From positions 62,001 to 126,000 of the forward strand of contig JAFKFL010000009.1 in the NCBI GenBank assembly GCA_017308235.1: a stretch of DNA of 64,000 nt, in the 5' to 3' direction. Of the stretch, positions 17,745 to 26,732 are shown one piece after another. The notes beneath the pieces were generated by a model. It ran no database searches. It saw only the letters and a program-made list of their open reading frames with translations, and had not been told where the DNA came from. Source of the DNA: Alphaproteobacteria bacterium (GTDB lineage Bacteria; Pseudomonadota; Alphaproteobacteria; Reyranellales; Reyranellaceae). Position numbers and translations under genes: made by a program. Each line of letters opens with the position of its first letter. Position 1 is the stretch's first letter.

Positions 17745-19385
17745 ATGGAGAGTTTCGACTATGTGATCGTGGGCGCCGGATCGGCGGGCAGCGTGCTTGC
17801 GAACCGGCTGAGCGAAGACGGAAAGGCGAGCGTCTGCGTGCTCGAAGCCGGCCCGAGCGACTGGCATCCCTTCATCCATATTCCGGCCGGCTTCATGTAC
17901 ACGCTGGTCAATCCCCGGGTGAACTGGCTCTATACTTCCGAGCCCAGCGAATGGACCGGCGGCCGGCGCATCGCCGCACCACGCGGCAAGACACTGGGCG
18001 GCTCGAGCTCCATCAACGGTCATATCTACAATCGCGGCCAGCGGCTCGACTTCGACGGCTGGGCGCAGCGCGGCAATCGCGGCTGGGGCTATGCCGACGT
18101 GCTGCCCTACTTCCGGCGCACCGAGCAGCGCATCGCTCCCGAGATCGACGATACGTTCCGCGGCCGCGACGGCAATCTTCCGATCACCGATCTCGACTGG
18201 CGCGATCCCTTGTGTGAGGCCTTCATCGAGGGCGCGGTCGAAATGGGGATCCCGCGCAACACGGACTACAACGGCACCTTGCAGGCGGGCGTCAGCTACG
18301 TGCAGCGCATCATCCGCAACGGCCGCCGCATCAGTGCCGCGCGAGGCTATCTTCATCCAGCGATGAAGCGGCCCAACCTCGCCGTGCATACCCATGCGCA
18401 TGCCACCTCCCTCGTACTCGAGGGCAAGAAGGCAGTGGGCGTCCGCTACCGCAAGGGTGGCCGCAATGGTCCGCAAGTCGAGGTCCGCGCGCGTCGCGAG
18501 GTGATCCTGAGTGGCGGCGCGGTCAATTCGCCTCAACTCCTCCAGCTCTCGGGCATCGGGCCCGCATCGCTGCTGCAGTCGCTCGGCATCCCGCTGCAGC
18601 ACGACCTGGCGGGCGTTGGCGAGAACCTGCGCGACCATTACGCCCCACGCTTCGTGGCCCGCGTGAAGGGCGCCGAGACCATCAACGAGAAGGCGCACGG
18701 GTTGCGGCTTGCCGGCGAGGTCCTGAAATATGCCCTTACGCGCAAGGGCATCCTCTCGCTCAACCCGACGCTGATCTATGTCTTCTGGAAGTCGGACGAG
18801 CGGGTCGACAATTACGACCTGCAGCTCACCTTCACGCCGGCGAGCTACAAGGAGGGCGTGCAATCGACGCTCGACGACTTCCCCGGCATGACGATCGCGT
18901 CATGGCAGCAGCGGCCTGATAGCACAGGCTATGTACGTTCGAAGTCGGCCGATCCGTTCGGCCACCCCATCATTCAGCCCAACTATCTCGCAGCCGAGAG
19001 CGACCGGCAGGTCCTGCTGGCCGGCATGAAGCTCGCACGACGCCTGCTCGGTTCCCGCCCACTTAGCAAATACTACGATCGCGAGGAGTTTCCGGGTTCG
19101 CAGGCGCAGTCCGACGCCGATCTGCTGGCAGCCGCCAAGCAGCGCGGCACCACGACATTTCACCTCATGGGAACCTGCCGCATGGCTCCTGACAGCGACC
19201 CGACAGCCGTGGTCGACGACCAGCTCCGTGTCCGCGGTCTGGAAGGTTTGCGTGTCGTCGATGCTTCGATCATGCCGACCATGCCGTCGGCCAATCTCAA
19301 TGCCTCGGTGCTGATGATTGCCGAGAAAGCGGCGGACATGATCCGCGGGCGGCCGGCACTCGATGCTGTATTGCTCAGCGAATGA
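17745..19385 (+). CDS. GMC-family FAD oxidoreductase (choline/alcohol dehydrogenase-like)
   Basis: The 546-residue flavoprotein starts with the FAD-binding Rossmann motif YVIVGAGSAGSVLANRLSED. GMC signature 1 follows (GKTLGGSSSINGHIYNRG, residues about 83-100), then signature 2 (SGGAVNSPQLLQLSGIGP). The C-terminal block is FHLMGTCRMAPDSDP with the active-site His, and ANLNASVLMIAEKAADMI with the conserved Asn. Members oxidise primary alcohols, polyols or choline. GGGAGGA lies about 10 bases before the ATG. The substrate is unknown; it may act in series with the adjacent LLM enzyme. Confidence 0.9.
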   Translation: MESFDYVIVGAGSAGSVLANRLSEDGKASVCVLEAGPSDWHPFIHIPAGFMYTLVNPRVNWLYTSEPSEWTGGRRIAAPRGKTLGGSSSINGHIYNRGQRLDFDGWAQRGNRGWGYADVLPYFRRTEQRIAPEIDDTFRGRDGNLPITDLDWRDPLCEAFIEGAVEMGIPRNTDYNGTLQAGVSYVQRIIRNGRRISAARGYLHPAMKRPNLAVHTHAHATSLVLEGKKAVGVRYRKGGRNGPQVEVRARREVILSGGAVNSPQLLQLSGIGPASLLQSLGIPLQHDLAGVGENLRDHYAPRFVARVKGAETINEKAHGLRLAGEVLKYALTRKGILSLNPTLIYVFWKSDERVDNYDLQLTFTPASYKEGVQSTLDDFPGMTIASWQQRPDSTGYVRSKSADPFGHPIIQPNYLAAESDRQVLLAGMKLARRLLGSRPLSKYYDREEFPGSQAQSDADLLAAAKQRGTTTFHLMGTCRMAPDSDPTAVVDDQLRVRGLEGLRVVDASIMPTMPSANLNASVLMIAEKAADMIRGRPALDAVLLSE

Positions 19386-19446
19386 ATCGGCAGCCTCACA
19401 CGGTGCGCAATTGACGCGACAGAAAAGCAGGCAGCTGCAACTTTTG

Positions 19447-19458
19447 TTGACGCGTCAA
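19447..19458. promoter_or_regulatory. 12-bp perfect palindrome TTGACGCGTCAA
   Basis: TTGACGCGTCAA is a perfect palindrome in the 152-base gap before the unknown membrane-protein gene, and a second TTGACGCG lies about 35 bases upstream. It could be an operator for an unidentified regulator; no further evidence is visible. Confidence 0.25.
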
Positions 19459-19537
19459 TTTCCCAGTTGGCAGAAGGACCATTGAGGAGAATATTTGGCG
19501 TGGGCGCCTATTCATTTTCTGGTTTGCGCTTCAGATC

Positions 19538-20050
19538 GTGATCGCACCGATTAGCCTTTCCAACGTACTCACCGTGGCAGCCGCCATCGCCTGCCTCTGG
19601 TCCATCGGCACCCAGTCGTCGGGTGGCGTCGTAAAGCTGTGGCGGCTCGCCATTCCACCGTCGCTGGCTGCCGTGATCGCGCTGATGCTGCTGGCCGGTA
19701 TCGTCGAAGCGACCCTCATTCACGATGCCGAATGGGCTCTCGGTCTGGTGCTGGGCGGCATCGTGGGACGCACGCGCGGCTGGCTGATGTCGGTGACATC
19801 CGATCAGAAATGGAGACTGGTGCGCGTGCCGCGTACGATCGATGGGTTGACTGTCGGGTTTGCCCTTCTCGTGGTAGCGATGACTGATTTTGCTGGAGCC
19901 TTGCTCGACGATCCGGTGATCGAGCCCCAGCATCTCGCGGCCGCCGCGGCTTTCTGTGCCGGCTACCTCGGCCTGCGGGCTCTGGGGATGACGATGCGGG
20001 CCGTGCGCGCACCGCATGTCGAGCTCTACGACACCGAGTCGGCGCGCTAG
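19538..20050 (+). CDS. Multi-pass membrane protein of unknown function
   Basis: The 170-residue frame has about four or five hydrophobic segments (for example NVLTVAAAIACLW, PSLAAVIALMLLAGIVEATL and LTVGFALLVVAMT) separated by short basic loops such as VGRTRGWLM. I do not recognise the family. The GTG at 19538 lacks a good ribosome-binding site. A strong GAGGAG at 19485-19490 precedes an in-frame ATT and further hydrophobic residues (WRGRLFIFWF), so translation may begin upstream. It meets the matrixin-like gene tail to tail with a four-base overlap. Confidence 0.5.
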   Translation: MIAPISLSNVLTVAAAIACLWSIGTQSSGGVVKLWRLAIPPSLAAVIALMLLAGIVEATLIHDAEWALGLVLGGIVGRTRGWLMSVTSDQKWRLVRVPRTIDGLTVGFALLVVAMTDFAGALLDDPVIEPQHLAAAAAFCAGYLGLRALGMTMRAVRAPHVELYDTESAR

Positions 20051-20736
20051 CGCCTCGACATCAGGCTGCGGCCGTCGCTCGTACCTGCACACCAGTTGAG
20101 CTGCGGCAGTGGCAGCCGCTGCGCTTCGGCGACCATGGCAATTGCGTCATGATCGATGCAGCGCGACGCAGCCGCACTGTAAACCGGCGCCATCAAGCCT
20201 GCGGAATCATGGCCGGCTCCCAGCACATGTCCGAGTTCGTGCAGGACGACTCCCGTCAAGCGGCGACCGCCAATGCGGTCGCTGATCACATAGACGAAAC
20301 CGGTATGGCTATCGCCGACCGTTACCGCCAGCGCATGACGGCCCTCGCCGGTTTTTGTGACAGGATGGCTGCTGTCGACGCGGGCCACGATCCATCCGCC
20401 TGTCCGCCTGATCTCGGCGACCATGCTCGATGGCACATCCTGAGGCAGCAGGCTGGTCCGGAAGCGGACGAAGCCGTTCAAGGCGTAGTTCCATTGCCGG
20501 ACAGCCGCCAGGATGTACCGACGATCCGGAACCTCGAACTCACGGTCGACATAGAGATCCAGGATGCGAGGCCCCGTGGCGCGCGACAGGTGGTCGGTGT
20601 AGCCGTCGGTCGCCAAGCCATTGTCCATGTCGTCACGCTCGCGGGCACTGACAGGGAGCGACGCGAGAAAGAGGGCGATCGCCAGCAGCGCAAACCCGCT
20701 TCCCAACAGCATCGCGATCAGTCGTGCGAACCGCAT
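20047..20736 (-). CDS. Putative exported matrixin-like zinc metalloprotease
   Basis: The 229-residue product has an N-terminal signal or anchor (MRFARLIAMLLGSGFALLAI to about residue 31). It carries the full metzincin zinc signature HELGHVLGAGH at residues 166-176 (H166, E167, H170, H176, with G173), and a methionine 6 residues later (LMAP) that fits the Met-turn. That combination is characteristic of matrixin/metzincin peptidases acting outside the cytoplasm. The size fits a single catalytic domain without a prodomain. It lies 96 bases downstream of bluB on the same strand, but no link to B12 is evident. Confidence 0.72.
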   Translation of the reverse strand: MRFARLIAMLLGSGFALLAIALFLASLPVSARERDDMDNGLATDGYTDHLSRATGPRILDLYVDREFEVPDRRYILAAVRQWNYALNGFVRFRTSLLPQDVPSSMVAEIRRTGGWIVARVDSSHPVTKTGEGRHALAVTVGDSHTGFVYVISDRIGGRRLTGVVLHELGHVLGAGHDSAGLMAPVYSAAASRCIDHDAIAMVAEAQRLPLPQLNWCAGTSDGRSLMSRR

Positions 20737-20832
20737 ATGTCGATTACGTAGCTACCGGGAACTGCATCCCCGATCCTTCAGACGTGCCGCGGTACCTGAC
20801 GCGAAAATGCGACAAATTCCGGGCCGGCAGCC

Positions 20833-21495
20833 TCACCGCTCGAACACCAGATCGCCGGTATAGTGGCGCCGTTCCCAGTGGTGCCGCTCCAGCTCCGGAT
20901 CGAGATGTTCCTCGGCCGGCCAACCCAGGTCGAGGTACGCGACCAGCGTCCAGCTTGCCGGCACGTCGAGCGCCCGCGTAACGGCGGCGGGATCGAGGAT
21001 CGATACCCAGCCCATGCCGAGCCCTTCCGCGCGAGCGGCAAGCCAGAGCGTCTGCACGGCCGAGACCACGGAATAGCGCAGCGTCTCTGGCATCGTCTGG
21101 CGGCCGAGACCACCGCCCGTGGTGGTCGATTCATCGGCGAACACCGCGAGATGCATCGGAGCTTCCTTCAGGCCCGCGAGCTTGAGGCTGGCGTAGTTGG
21201 CCCGTCGCGTGCCTTCGTATTCCTTCAGGGCTTCCTCATTGGCGGCAGCGAAGCTCTCCCACACCGCCTGCCGCCGTTGGGGTGAGTTCACCTTCACGAA
21301 GCGCCAGGGCTGGCTCAAGCCGACCGATGGCGCGTGGGTGGCAAGCTCGATCAGATCGTCGAGCAGCTTGTCCGGCACCGGGTCGCGGCGAAACCGCCGC
21401 ACGTCGCGCCGCCACAGCACCAGATCGCGGAAGGTCGCGCGAAAAGTTGCATCGAACGGCAGATGTCCCGGTGGCGGACGCTTGATCTTGGTCAT
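20833..21495 (-). CDS. bluB: 5,6-dimethylbenzimidazole synthase BluB
   Basis: The 220-residue nitroreductase-fold protein begins after the cobB stop (four-base overlap). It has the BluB blocks WRRDVRRFRRDPVPDKLLDD, HAPSVGLSQPWRFVKV and AEGLGMGWVSILDP. BluB cleaves reduced FMN with oxygen to give 5,6-dimethylbenzimidazole, the lower ligand of cobalamin. Its place at the end of the cobL-E-M-A-B-bluB run supports synthesis of true B12. The ATG at 21495 was chosen over an in-frame extension that would lie inside cobB. Confidence 0.92.
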   Translation of the reverse strand: MTKIKRPPPGHLPFDATFRATFRDLVLWRRDVRRFRRDPVPDKLLDDLIELATHAPSVGLSQPWRFVKVNSPQRRQAVWESFAAANEEALKEYEGTRRANYASLKLAGLKEAPMHLAVFADESTTTGGGLGRQTMPETLRYSVVSAVQTLWLAARAEGLGMGWVSILDPAAVTRALDVPASWTLVAYLDLGWPAEEHLDPELERHHWERRHYTGDLVFER

Positions 21496-22787
21496 GGCGA
21501 GCCTGCACTGAGAAGATGGAAGAAGGTGCCGCTGACCGGTCCGCGCCGCGCGCCGGCCTCCGCCACCATCGCTCCGTTGGCGTCGCAACAATCGACGAGA
21601 GGCTCGTCGCCCATCGAGACGATCGAGGCATAATGGAACTCGTGACCCAGCACTTCGGTTCCCTGCCGGCCGAGCGCGCAAGCGCCGCGCAAGCGGGCCC
21701 GGCGATAGCCAAGATGTAGGCGACGCTCGGCGAACGACGTCTCGAGCTGGAGCAAGCCAGCCATTGCGTGACGGTCGCCGGCGGCATCGACGATCCCCTG
21801 CCCCAGCACCATGTAGCCGCCGCACTCGCCGTGGATCGACACCGCACCCGCCGCCGCATCGCGCAGTCCTTGCTGGAACCGCTTCGCCGCCGCGAGCACA
21901 CCGGCATGCAGCTCGGGGTAGCCGCCGGGCAGCCACACGGCATCGGCGTCAGGAGCCGGAGCCTCATCTGCCAAAGGCGAGAACGGCAGAATCTCTGCGC
22001 CCGCCGCGCGCCAGCACTCGAGAAGATGCGGGTACATGAAGGAGAAGGCCTGATCCGACGCAACGGCGATGCGTTGCCCGGGCGGCTCGACCTGGAGGGC
22101 GGCCGTTTGCGGCAGGAAAGCCTCGCGTGCACTGGCTTCGACGGCGGAAAGGTCGATCGACCCGGCAACTGCATCGGCCAAACGGTCGAGGCGGCTCTCG
22201 AGGTCAGTCGTCTCGAGGGCCTGGACGAGACCCAGGTGTCGCTCGGGCAGGACGAGCCGCGCATCCTCGCCAAGCGCGCCGAACAATTCGAGGCCGATCC
22301 TCGCGAAAGCAGGCTCGATCAGGGACAGATGGCGCGGGCTTGCGACCCGATTGAGGATGACACCGGTGATCGCCACGTCGTCGCGATAAGTTGCGCAACC
22401 TGTGGCGATGGCGGCGGCCGTCTCGGTCTGTCCCTTCACGTCGAGCACCAGCACGACCGGCCACTTGAGCAGCGCCGCGAGATCGGCCGTGGCGCCGCGC
22501 CCGCCGACGCCGTCGAACAGGCCCATCACGCCCTCGGCGATGGCGATGTCCGCCGGATGACGTGCCACAAGATCCGCAATCAAGCCTGGTGTCATGGCCC
22601 AGGTGTCGAGGTTGAAGCTCGCCCGTCCTGTCGCGCTCCCGTGAAATGCCGGATCGATATAGTCGGGGCCGCATTTGAACGGCTGCACCGAGAGCCCGCG
22701 CCGCGCCAGCGCCCGCATGAGGCCCAACGTCACGGTCGTCTTGCCCGATCCAGAGCGCACGCCCGCGACGATCAGGCCGCGAGTCAT
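21492..22787 (-). CDS. cobB: Hydrogenobyrinic acid a,c-diamide synthase (CobB/CbiA family)
   Basis: The 431-residue enzyme opens with the ATP-binding motif GVRSGSGKTTVTLGLMRAL and PFKCGPDYIDPAFH. Its C-terminal glutamine amidotransferase part contains VWLPGGYPELHAG and the nucleophile Cys in SIHGECGGYMVLGQG. It amidates carboxylates a and c of the corrin ring using glutamine and ATP. It overlaps cobA by four bases upstream and bluB by four downstream, so it is within a tightly coupled minus-strand operon. Confidence 0.93.
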   Translation of the reverse strand: MTRGLIVAGVRSGSGKTTVTLGLMRALARRGLSVQPFKCGPDYIDPAFHGSATGRASFNLDTWAMTPGLIADLVARHPADIAIAEGVMGLFDGVGGRGATADLAALLKWPVVLVLDVKGQTETAAAIATGCATYRDDVAITGVILNRVASPRHLSLIEPAFARIGLELFGALGEDARLVLPERHLGLVQALETTDLESRLDRLADAVAGSIDLSAVEASAREAFLPQTAALQVEPPGQRIAVASDQAFSFMYPHLLECWRAAGAEILPFSPLADEAPAPDADAVWLPGGYPELHAGVLAAAKRFQQGLRDAAAGAVSIHGECGGYMVLGQGIVDAAGDRHAMAGLLQLETSFAERRLHLGYRRARLRGACALGRQGTEVLGHEFHYASIVSMGDEPLVDCCDANGAMVAEAGARRGPVSGTFFHLLSAGSP

Positions 22788-23575
22788 CGCCAGCCGATGA
22801 GATGAGAGAGAAGCTGTCGGCGCAGGCCGACGATTGCGCCGATCACCAGGATCGCCGGTGATCCGATCTCGTTCCGACGGGCGTCGTCGACCAAGGCGCC
22901 CAGCGTGCTTTCCATCACCCGCTCGTTCTCGGTCGTTGCCGATTGGAGCAATGCTGCCGGCGTCTCTTTGGCAAGTCCGCCTTGCAGGAGCGCCGTCACG
23001 ATCTCCGGCAACTGCGTCATCGGCATGTAGAGGATGATCGGCTGGCCGAGCTTGGCGAGTGCCGCCCAGTCCTCGGCCGTCGAGCCATCGTCTTCGGCGC
23101 GATGGCCGGCCGCCAGCACCACGGCATGATTGGTCTCGCGCGTCGTCGCCGGAATGCCGGCCAGCGCCGCTGCCGCCAGACCCGCCGTCACGCCCGGGAT
23201 CACCCGGAAGCGGATGCCGGCCGCGATCAGGGCCGAAGCCTCGTCCCAGCCACGGCCGAACACGAAAGGGTCGCCGCCTTTCAGCCGCAGCACGCGACGG
23301 CCTGCCCTGGCGCGTTCGATCAGGATCTCGTTGATGTCGCGTTGATGCGGCGAAGGTCGGCCGCCACGCTTGCCGGCCGGGATCAGCTCGGCGTCGGCGC
23401 GCTTCAGTCCCAGCACGCGCGGATCGACCAGTGCGTCGTGCACGATATCGTCCGCCGTCGCGAGCGCGTGCAAGGCGAGCAAGGTGAGGAGCCGCGGATC
23501 GCCCGGCCCCGCACCGGCCAGCCAGACCTCGCCGGCGGGAAAATCGGGCATCGGCGGAAAGCCAGGCAGGTTCAT
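22784..23575 (-). CDS. cobA: Uroporphyrinogen-III C-methyltransferase (SUMT)
   Basis: The 263-residue SAM enzyme has the SUMT signatures [19 protein letters not shown] and [18 protein letters not shown], then [20 protein letters not shown]. It makes precorrin-2, the first dedicated step of the pathway. There is no siroheme (CysG) dehydrogenase domain, consistent with a B12-dedicated enzyme. The ATG at 23575 overlaps the cobM stop by four bases. Confidence 0.92.
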   Translation of the reverse strand: MNLPGFPPMPDFPAGEVWLAGAGPGDPRLLTLLALHALATADDIVHDALVDPRVLGLKRADAELIPAGKRGGRPSPHQRDINEILIERARAGRRVLRLKGGDPFVFGRGWDEASALIAAGIRFRVIPGVTAGLAAAALAGIPATTRETNHAVVLAAGHRAEDDGSTAEDWAALAKLGQPIILYMPMTQLPEIVTALLQGGLAKETPAALLQSATTENERVMESTLGALVDDARRNEIGSPAILVIGAIVGLRRQLLSHLIGWR

Positions 23576-24333
23576 GTGCCCCTGCCCCGGAACCGCCGCT
23601 GGTAGGCCGCGTCGTAGAGCGCGCTGTCTCGGAAGTCGTGCGCCGACAGGACTTTGCCGACCAGGATCAGCGCCGTGCGCTCCATCGGACTCTTGGCGAC
23701 CTCGGCCGCGATCGTGCCTAGAGTGCCGCGCACGATGCACTCATCCGGCCAGCTCGCGCGATAAACGACGGCCACCGGACAGTCGCTGCCGTAGAACGGC
23801 AGAAGATCGGCCACGACCTTGTCGAGAACGTGAACCGAGAGATGAATGGCAAGCGTCGCGCCCGTCGCGGCGAAGGCCTCGAGATCCTCCCCGGCCGGCA
23901 TCGCCGAGGCGCGGCCCGAAGTGCGCGTCAACACGACCGTTTGGGCGAGCTCCGGCAAAGTCAGCTCGCGGCCGAGCGCGGCCGCGGCCGCCGAGAAGGA
24001 CGGCACGCCAGGGGTTACCGTGTAGGGAATGCCCTCTGCCTCCAACCGCCGCACCTGCTCGCCAAGCGCACTCCAGATCGAGAGGTCGCCGGAATGCAGC
24101 CGCGCGACATCCCGGCCGGCGTTGGTGGCGTTGCAGCATTCGGCGACGATCTCATCGAGCGACATCGGAGCCGTATCGATGACGCGTGCGCCCGGCGGGC
24201 AATGCTCCAGCAGCGCCTTGGGCACCAGGGATCCGGCATAAAGGCAGACCGGGCAGCGGCCGATGAGTTCGCGGCCCCGCACGGTGATGAGATCGGGTGC
24301 GCCCGGACCGGCCCCGATGAAATGGACCGTCAT
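23572..24333 (-). CDS. cobM: Precorrin-4 C11-methyltransferase
   Basis: The 253-residue tetrapyrrole methylase starts [20 protein letters not shown] and contains [15 protein letters not shown] and [20 protein letters not shown], which distinguish CobM/CbiF from the other methylases here. It converts precorrin-4 to precorrin-5, the substrate of CobF, a gene I do not find in this window. Four-base overlaps join it to cobE and cobA. Confidence 0.92.
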   Translation of the reverse strand: MTVHFIGAGPGAPDLITVRGRELIGRCPVCLYAGSLVPKALLEHCPPGARVIDTAPMSLDEIVAECCNATNAGRDVARLHSGDLSIWSALGEQVRRLEAEGIPYTVTPGVPSFSAAAAALGRELTLPELAQTVVLTRTSGRASAMPAGEDLEAFAATGATLAIHLSVHVLDKVVADLLPFYGSDCPVAVVYRASWPDECIVRGTLGTIAAEVAKSPMERTALILVGKVLSAHDFRDSALYDAAYQRRFRGRGT

Positions 24334-24731
24334 CGGCCCTCTCCGATCGCGATGGCGCAGGTCGCCCGCGCCGTCGCCACGCGCGTGCCGAGCAGGCGCG
24401 CATTGCGGCCGGCGATCACCAGCGCCGACGCCTCGGCGATCGATGGCACGCCCTTCGTCTCCAGCACCAGCTTGGACGGTGACAGCACCTGACCGGCGAC
24501 GCGATCAAGTTCCTCAAGAGTGCAGGCGGTCAGGCTCACGGCAAGTCGCCGCGCGACCTCGATGACCGCGGGCTCGGTCGCCTTCTCCGATTCCGTCGCC
24601 AGCGCATCGAGCCGTTCCGCCGGCAGATGGAACATGTCCAGCGCCATGCGCACCACCTGCTCGATCTCCTCGACCGATGCACCGCTTCGGCAGCCCACAC
24701 CCGCCACGATCACGGCTTCCTCACGCGCCAC
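24330..24731 (-). CDS. cobE: Cobalamin biosynthesis protein CobE (CbiG C-terminal domain family)
   Basis: The 133-residue protein matches the stand-alone CbiG C-terminal domain: [20 protein letters not shown] at the start and [20 protein letters not shown] near the end. Its exact role in aerobic B12 synthesis is unclear; it is usually encoded with cobL, cobM and cobA, as here. The start is a GTG inside the last 22 bases of cobL. Confidence 0.9.
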   Translation of the reverse strand: MAREEAVIVAGVGCRSGASVEEIEQVVRMALDMFHLPAERLDALATESEKATEPAVIEVARRLAVSLTACTLEELDRVAGQVLSPSKLVLETKGVPSIAEASALVIAGRNARLLGTRVATARATCAIAIGEGR

Positions 24732-25951
24732 TGAATGATCGGCGCGGCCGGTCGCCAGACAAAGACGTCGCCGCTGCCAGCCTTCCCCGCGCGTGCCACG
24801 TCGAGCCGCACCAGCTCGCCGCCGTGGCGCTGGAACAGCTCGATCAGTCGTGCTTCGGTTGCGAGCGAGACGGCGTTGGCCACCAATCGCCCGCCCGGCT
24901 TGAGTGCAGCCCAGGCAACATCGAAGACCTGGGCATTCGACAGGCCACCGCCGACAAAGACAGCGTCGGGTGAAGGGAGGTCCGCCAGCGCCTCAGGCGC
25001 GCGATCCTGCACGATCCTGAGATCCGGCGTGCCGAGCTTTGCCGCATTCCGCGCAGCGCGTGCCGCCCGTTCAGCCTCGGCCTCGATACCGATTGCCTTT
25101 AACGACGGATGGTGCAGCAGCCATTCGATGGCGATCGACCCCGCACCCAAGCCGATATCCCACAAAAGCTCATCCTGACGCGGTGCCAGTGCCGACAGCG
25201 TAACGGCCCGCACCTCGCGCTTGGTGAGCTGGCCATCATGCTCGAACAATGCATCGTCGAGGCCGGCAGACAGCGGAACGACCACGGCATCGGATGCAGC
25301 AAACACTTCGACAGCGATGGTGTTGAGAGCTGCGACATCATCGAGGTCGAACGCCGAGGCCTTGGCCCGTCTCACATGCTCCTTCGGTCCGCCGAGATGC
25401 TCGAGAACGGTGATGAACGACTCACCCATGCCGCGCGCGGTGAGAAATGCCGCGAGTTTGGCAGGCGTTTCGCCATCCCATGACAGGGCGAGGATCCGCG
25501 CGCCGGGCTGCAGGTAGCGCACGATGCTTTCCAGCGCGCGGCCGTGCAGGCTCACCAGCGAGACTTCCTGCTGCGACCAGCCGAGCCGGCTTGCGGCCAG
25601 GCTGAAGGCCGAGGGCTGCGGCAGGCAAAGGGTTTCCTCTGACCGAACCACCCGCATCAGCATGTCGCCGACGCCATAGTGAAACGGATCGCCACTCGCC
25701 AGGACCGCCACAGGGCGGCATCGATGCTTTTCGATCTCCGGCAGCACCTCGCCGATCGGGCTGGGCCAGGAAAGACGCCTGCCGCGGATCAGGCTGTCGG
25801 CGAGTGCCAGATGGCGCTTGCCGCCCAGCACCAGCTCGGCGTCGGAGACGAGCCGCTGCGCCACCGACGAAAGGCCCGCAACGCCATCCTCGCCGATGCC
25901 GATGATGGACAGCCACGGCCTCGCCGGGCAGGTTGCGCGCTCAACAGCCAT
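24710..25951 (-). CDS. cobL: Precorrin-6Y C5,15-methyltransferase (decarboxylating)
   Basis: The 413-residue bifunctional enzyme has an N-terminal CbiE-like methylase (WLSIIGIGEDGVAGLS, LASGDPFHYGVG). Its C-terminal CbiT-like SAM domain has LLWDIGLGAGSIAIEWLL and PDAVFVGGGLSNAQVF. It methylates C5 and C15 and removes the C12 acetate carboxylate. The ATG at 25951 has GAAGAG eight bases upstream. That places the start codon on top of the cobK start on the other strand, with the ribosome-binding site inside cobK. No nearby alternative start was seen. Confidence 0.92.
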   Translation of the reverse strand: MAVERATCPARPWLSIIGIGEDGVAGLSSVAQRLVSDAELVLGGKRHLALADSLIRGRRLSWPSPIGEVLPEIEKHRCRPVAVLASGDPFHYGVGDMLMRVVRSEETLCLPQPSAFSLAASRLGWSQQEVSLVSLHGRALESIVRYLQPGARILALSWDGETPAKLAAFLTARGMGESFITVLEHLGGPKEHVRRAKASAFDLDDVAALNTIAVEVFAASDAVVVPLSAGLDDALFEHDGQLTKREVRAVTLSALAPRQDELLWDIGLGAGSIAIEWLLHHPSLKAIGIEAEAERAARAARNAAKLGTPDLRIVQDRAPEALADLPSPDAVFVGGGLSNAQVFDVAWAALKPGGRLVANAVSLATEARLIELFQRHGGELVRLDVARAGKAGSGDVFVWRPAAPIIQWRVRKP

Positions 25952-26732
25952 GGCCAAAGCTCTTCGCGTTCTGATCCTCGGCGGCACCACCGAAGCGTCC
26001 GCGCTTGCGCGACTGATCGCAGGCGACGCGCGGTTCGACGCAACGCTGTCGCTGGCCGGCCGCACGTCCGCGCCCAAGGCGCAGCCCATCGCGACGCGCG
26101 TCGGCGGCTTCGGCGGTGTCGATGGACTTGCGAAGCACCTTCGAGAACAGAGCGTCGATGCCATGGTTGACGCGACGCACCCCTACGCCGATCAGATGTC
26201 GACGAACGCCGTCGCCGCTTGCTCGCGTACCGGCACGCCGCTTGCGTCGTTCGTTCGCCCGCCTTGGACTCAGCACACCGACGATCGCTGGCAGGTCGTC
26301 CCGACCGCGACCAGTGCGGCTCTTTCCCTCGGCTCCGAGCCACGGCGCGTCTTCCTCAGCCTTGGCCGCCAGGAGCTGCAGGCCTTCGTGGCGGCGCCAC
26401 AACATCACTATCTCGCGCGCGTGATCGAGCCGCCTGACGCCGTGGATCTGCCGCCCGACTTGCGCCTTCTGCAGGCGCGTGGGCCCTTCGACCGCGCAAC
26501 CGAAGAGCGGTTGCTCAAGGGCGAAAGGATCGAAGTTCTCGTCTCCAAGAATGCCGGCGGCAGTGCCACGTATGCCAAGATCGAAGCCGCACGCGCGCTC
26601 GGCCTGCCAGTGATCATGATCGCACGACCACATAAGCCCGCCGGTCATGCAGTCGAAAGCGCCGAAGCAGCGATCGCGTGGTTGGAGCAGCACCTTCATG
26701 AAGCCGTTCCATGTTCGCGGCGCGGCGTGTAA
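25950..26732 (+). CDS. cobK: Precorrin-6A reductase
   Basis: The 260-residue NADPH-dependent enzyme begins LRVLILGGTTEASALARLIA and includes MVDATHPYADQMSTNA and VLVSKNAGGSATYAKIEAAR, all CobK/CbiJ family blocks. It reduces precorrin-6A to precorrin-6B. It is the only plus-strand gene between two minus-strand cob operons. Its ATG overlaps the cobL ATG within CATG, and its last 37 bases overlap the end of cobJ. The ribosome-binding site is weak. Confidence 0.92.
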   Translation: MAKALRVLILGGTTEASALARLIAGDARFDATLSLAGRTSAPKAQPIATRVGGFGGVDGLAKHLREQSVDAMVDATHPYADQMSTNAVAACSRTGTPLASFVRPPWTQHTDDRWQVVPTATSAALSLGSEPRRVFLSLGRQELQAFVAAPQHHYLARVIEPPDAVDLPPDLRLLQARGPFDRATEERLLKGERIEVLVSKNAGGSATYAKIEAARALGLPVIMIARPHKPAGHAVESAEAAIAWLEQHLHEAVPCSRRGV

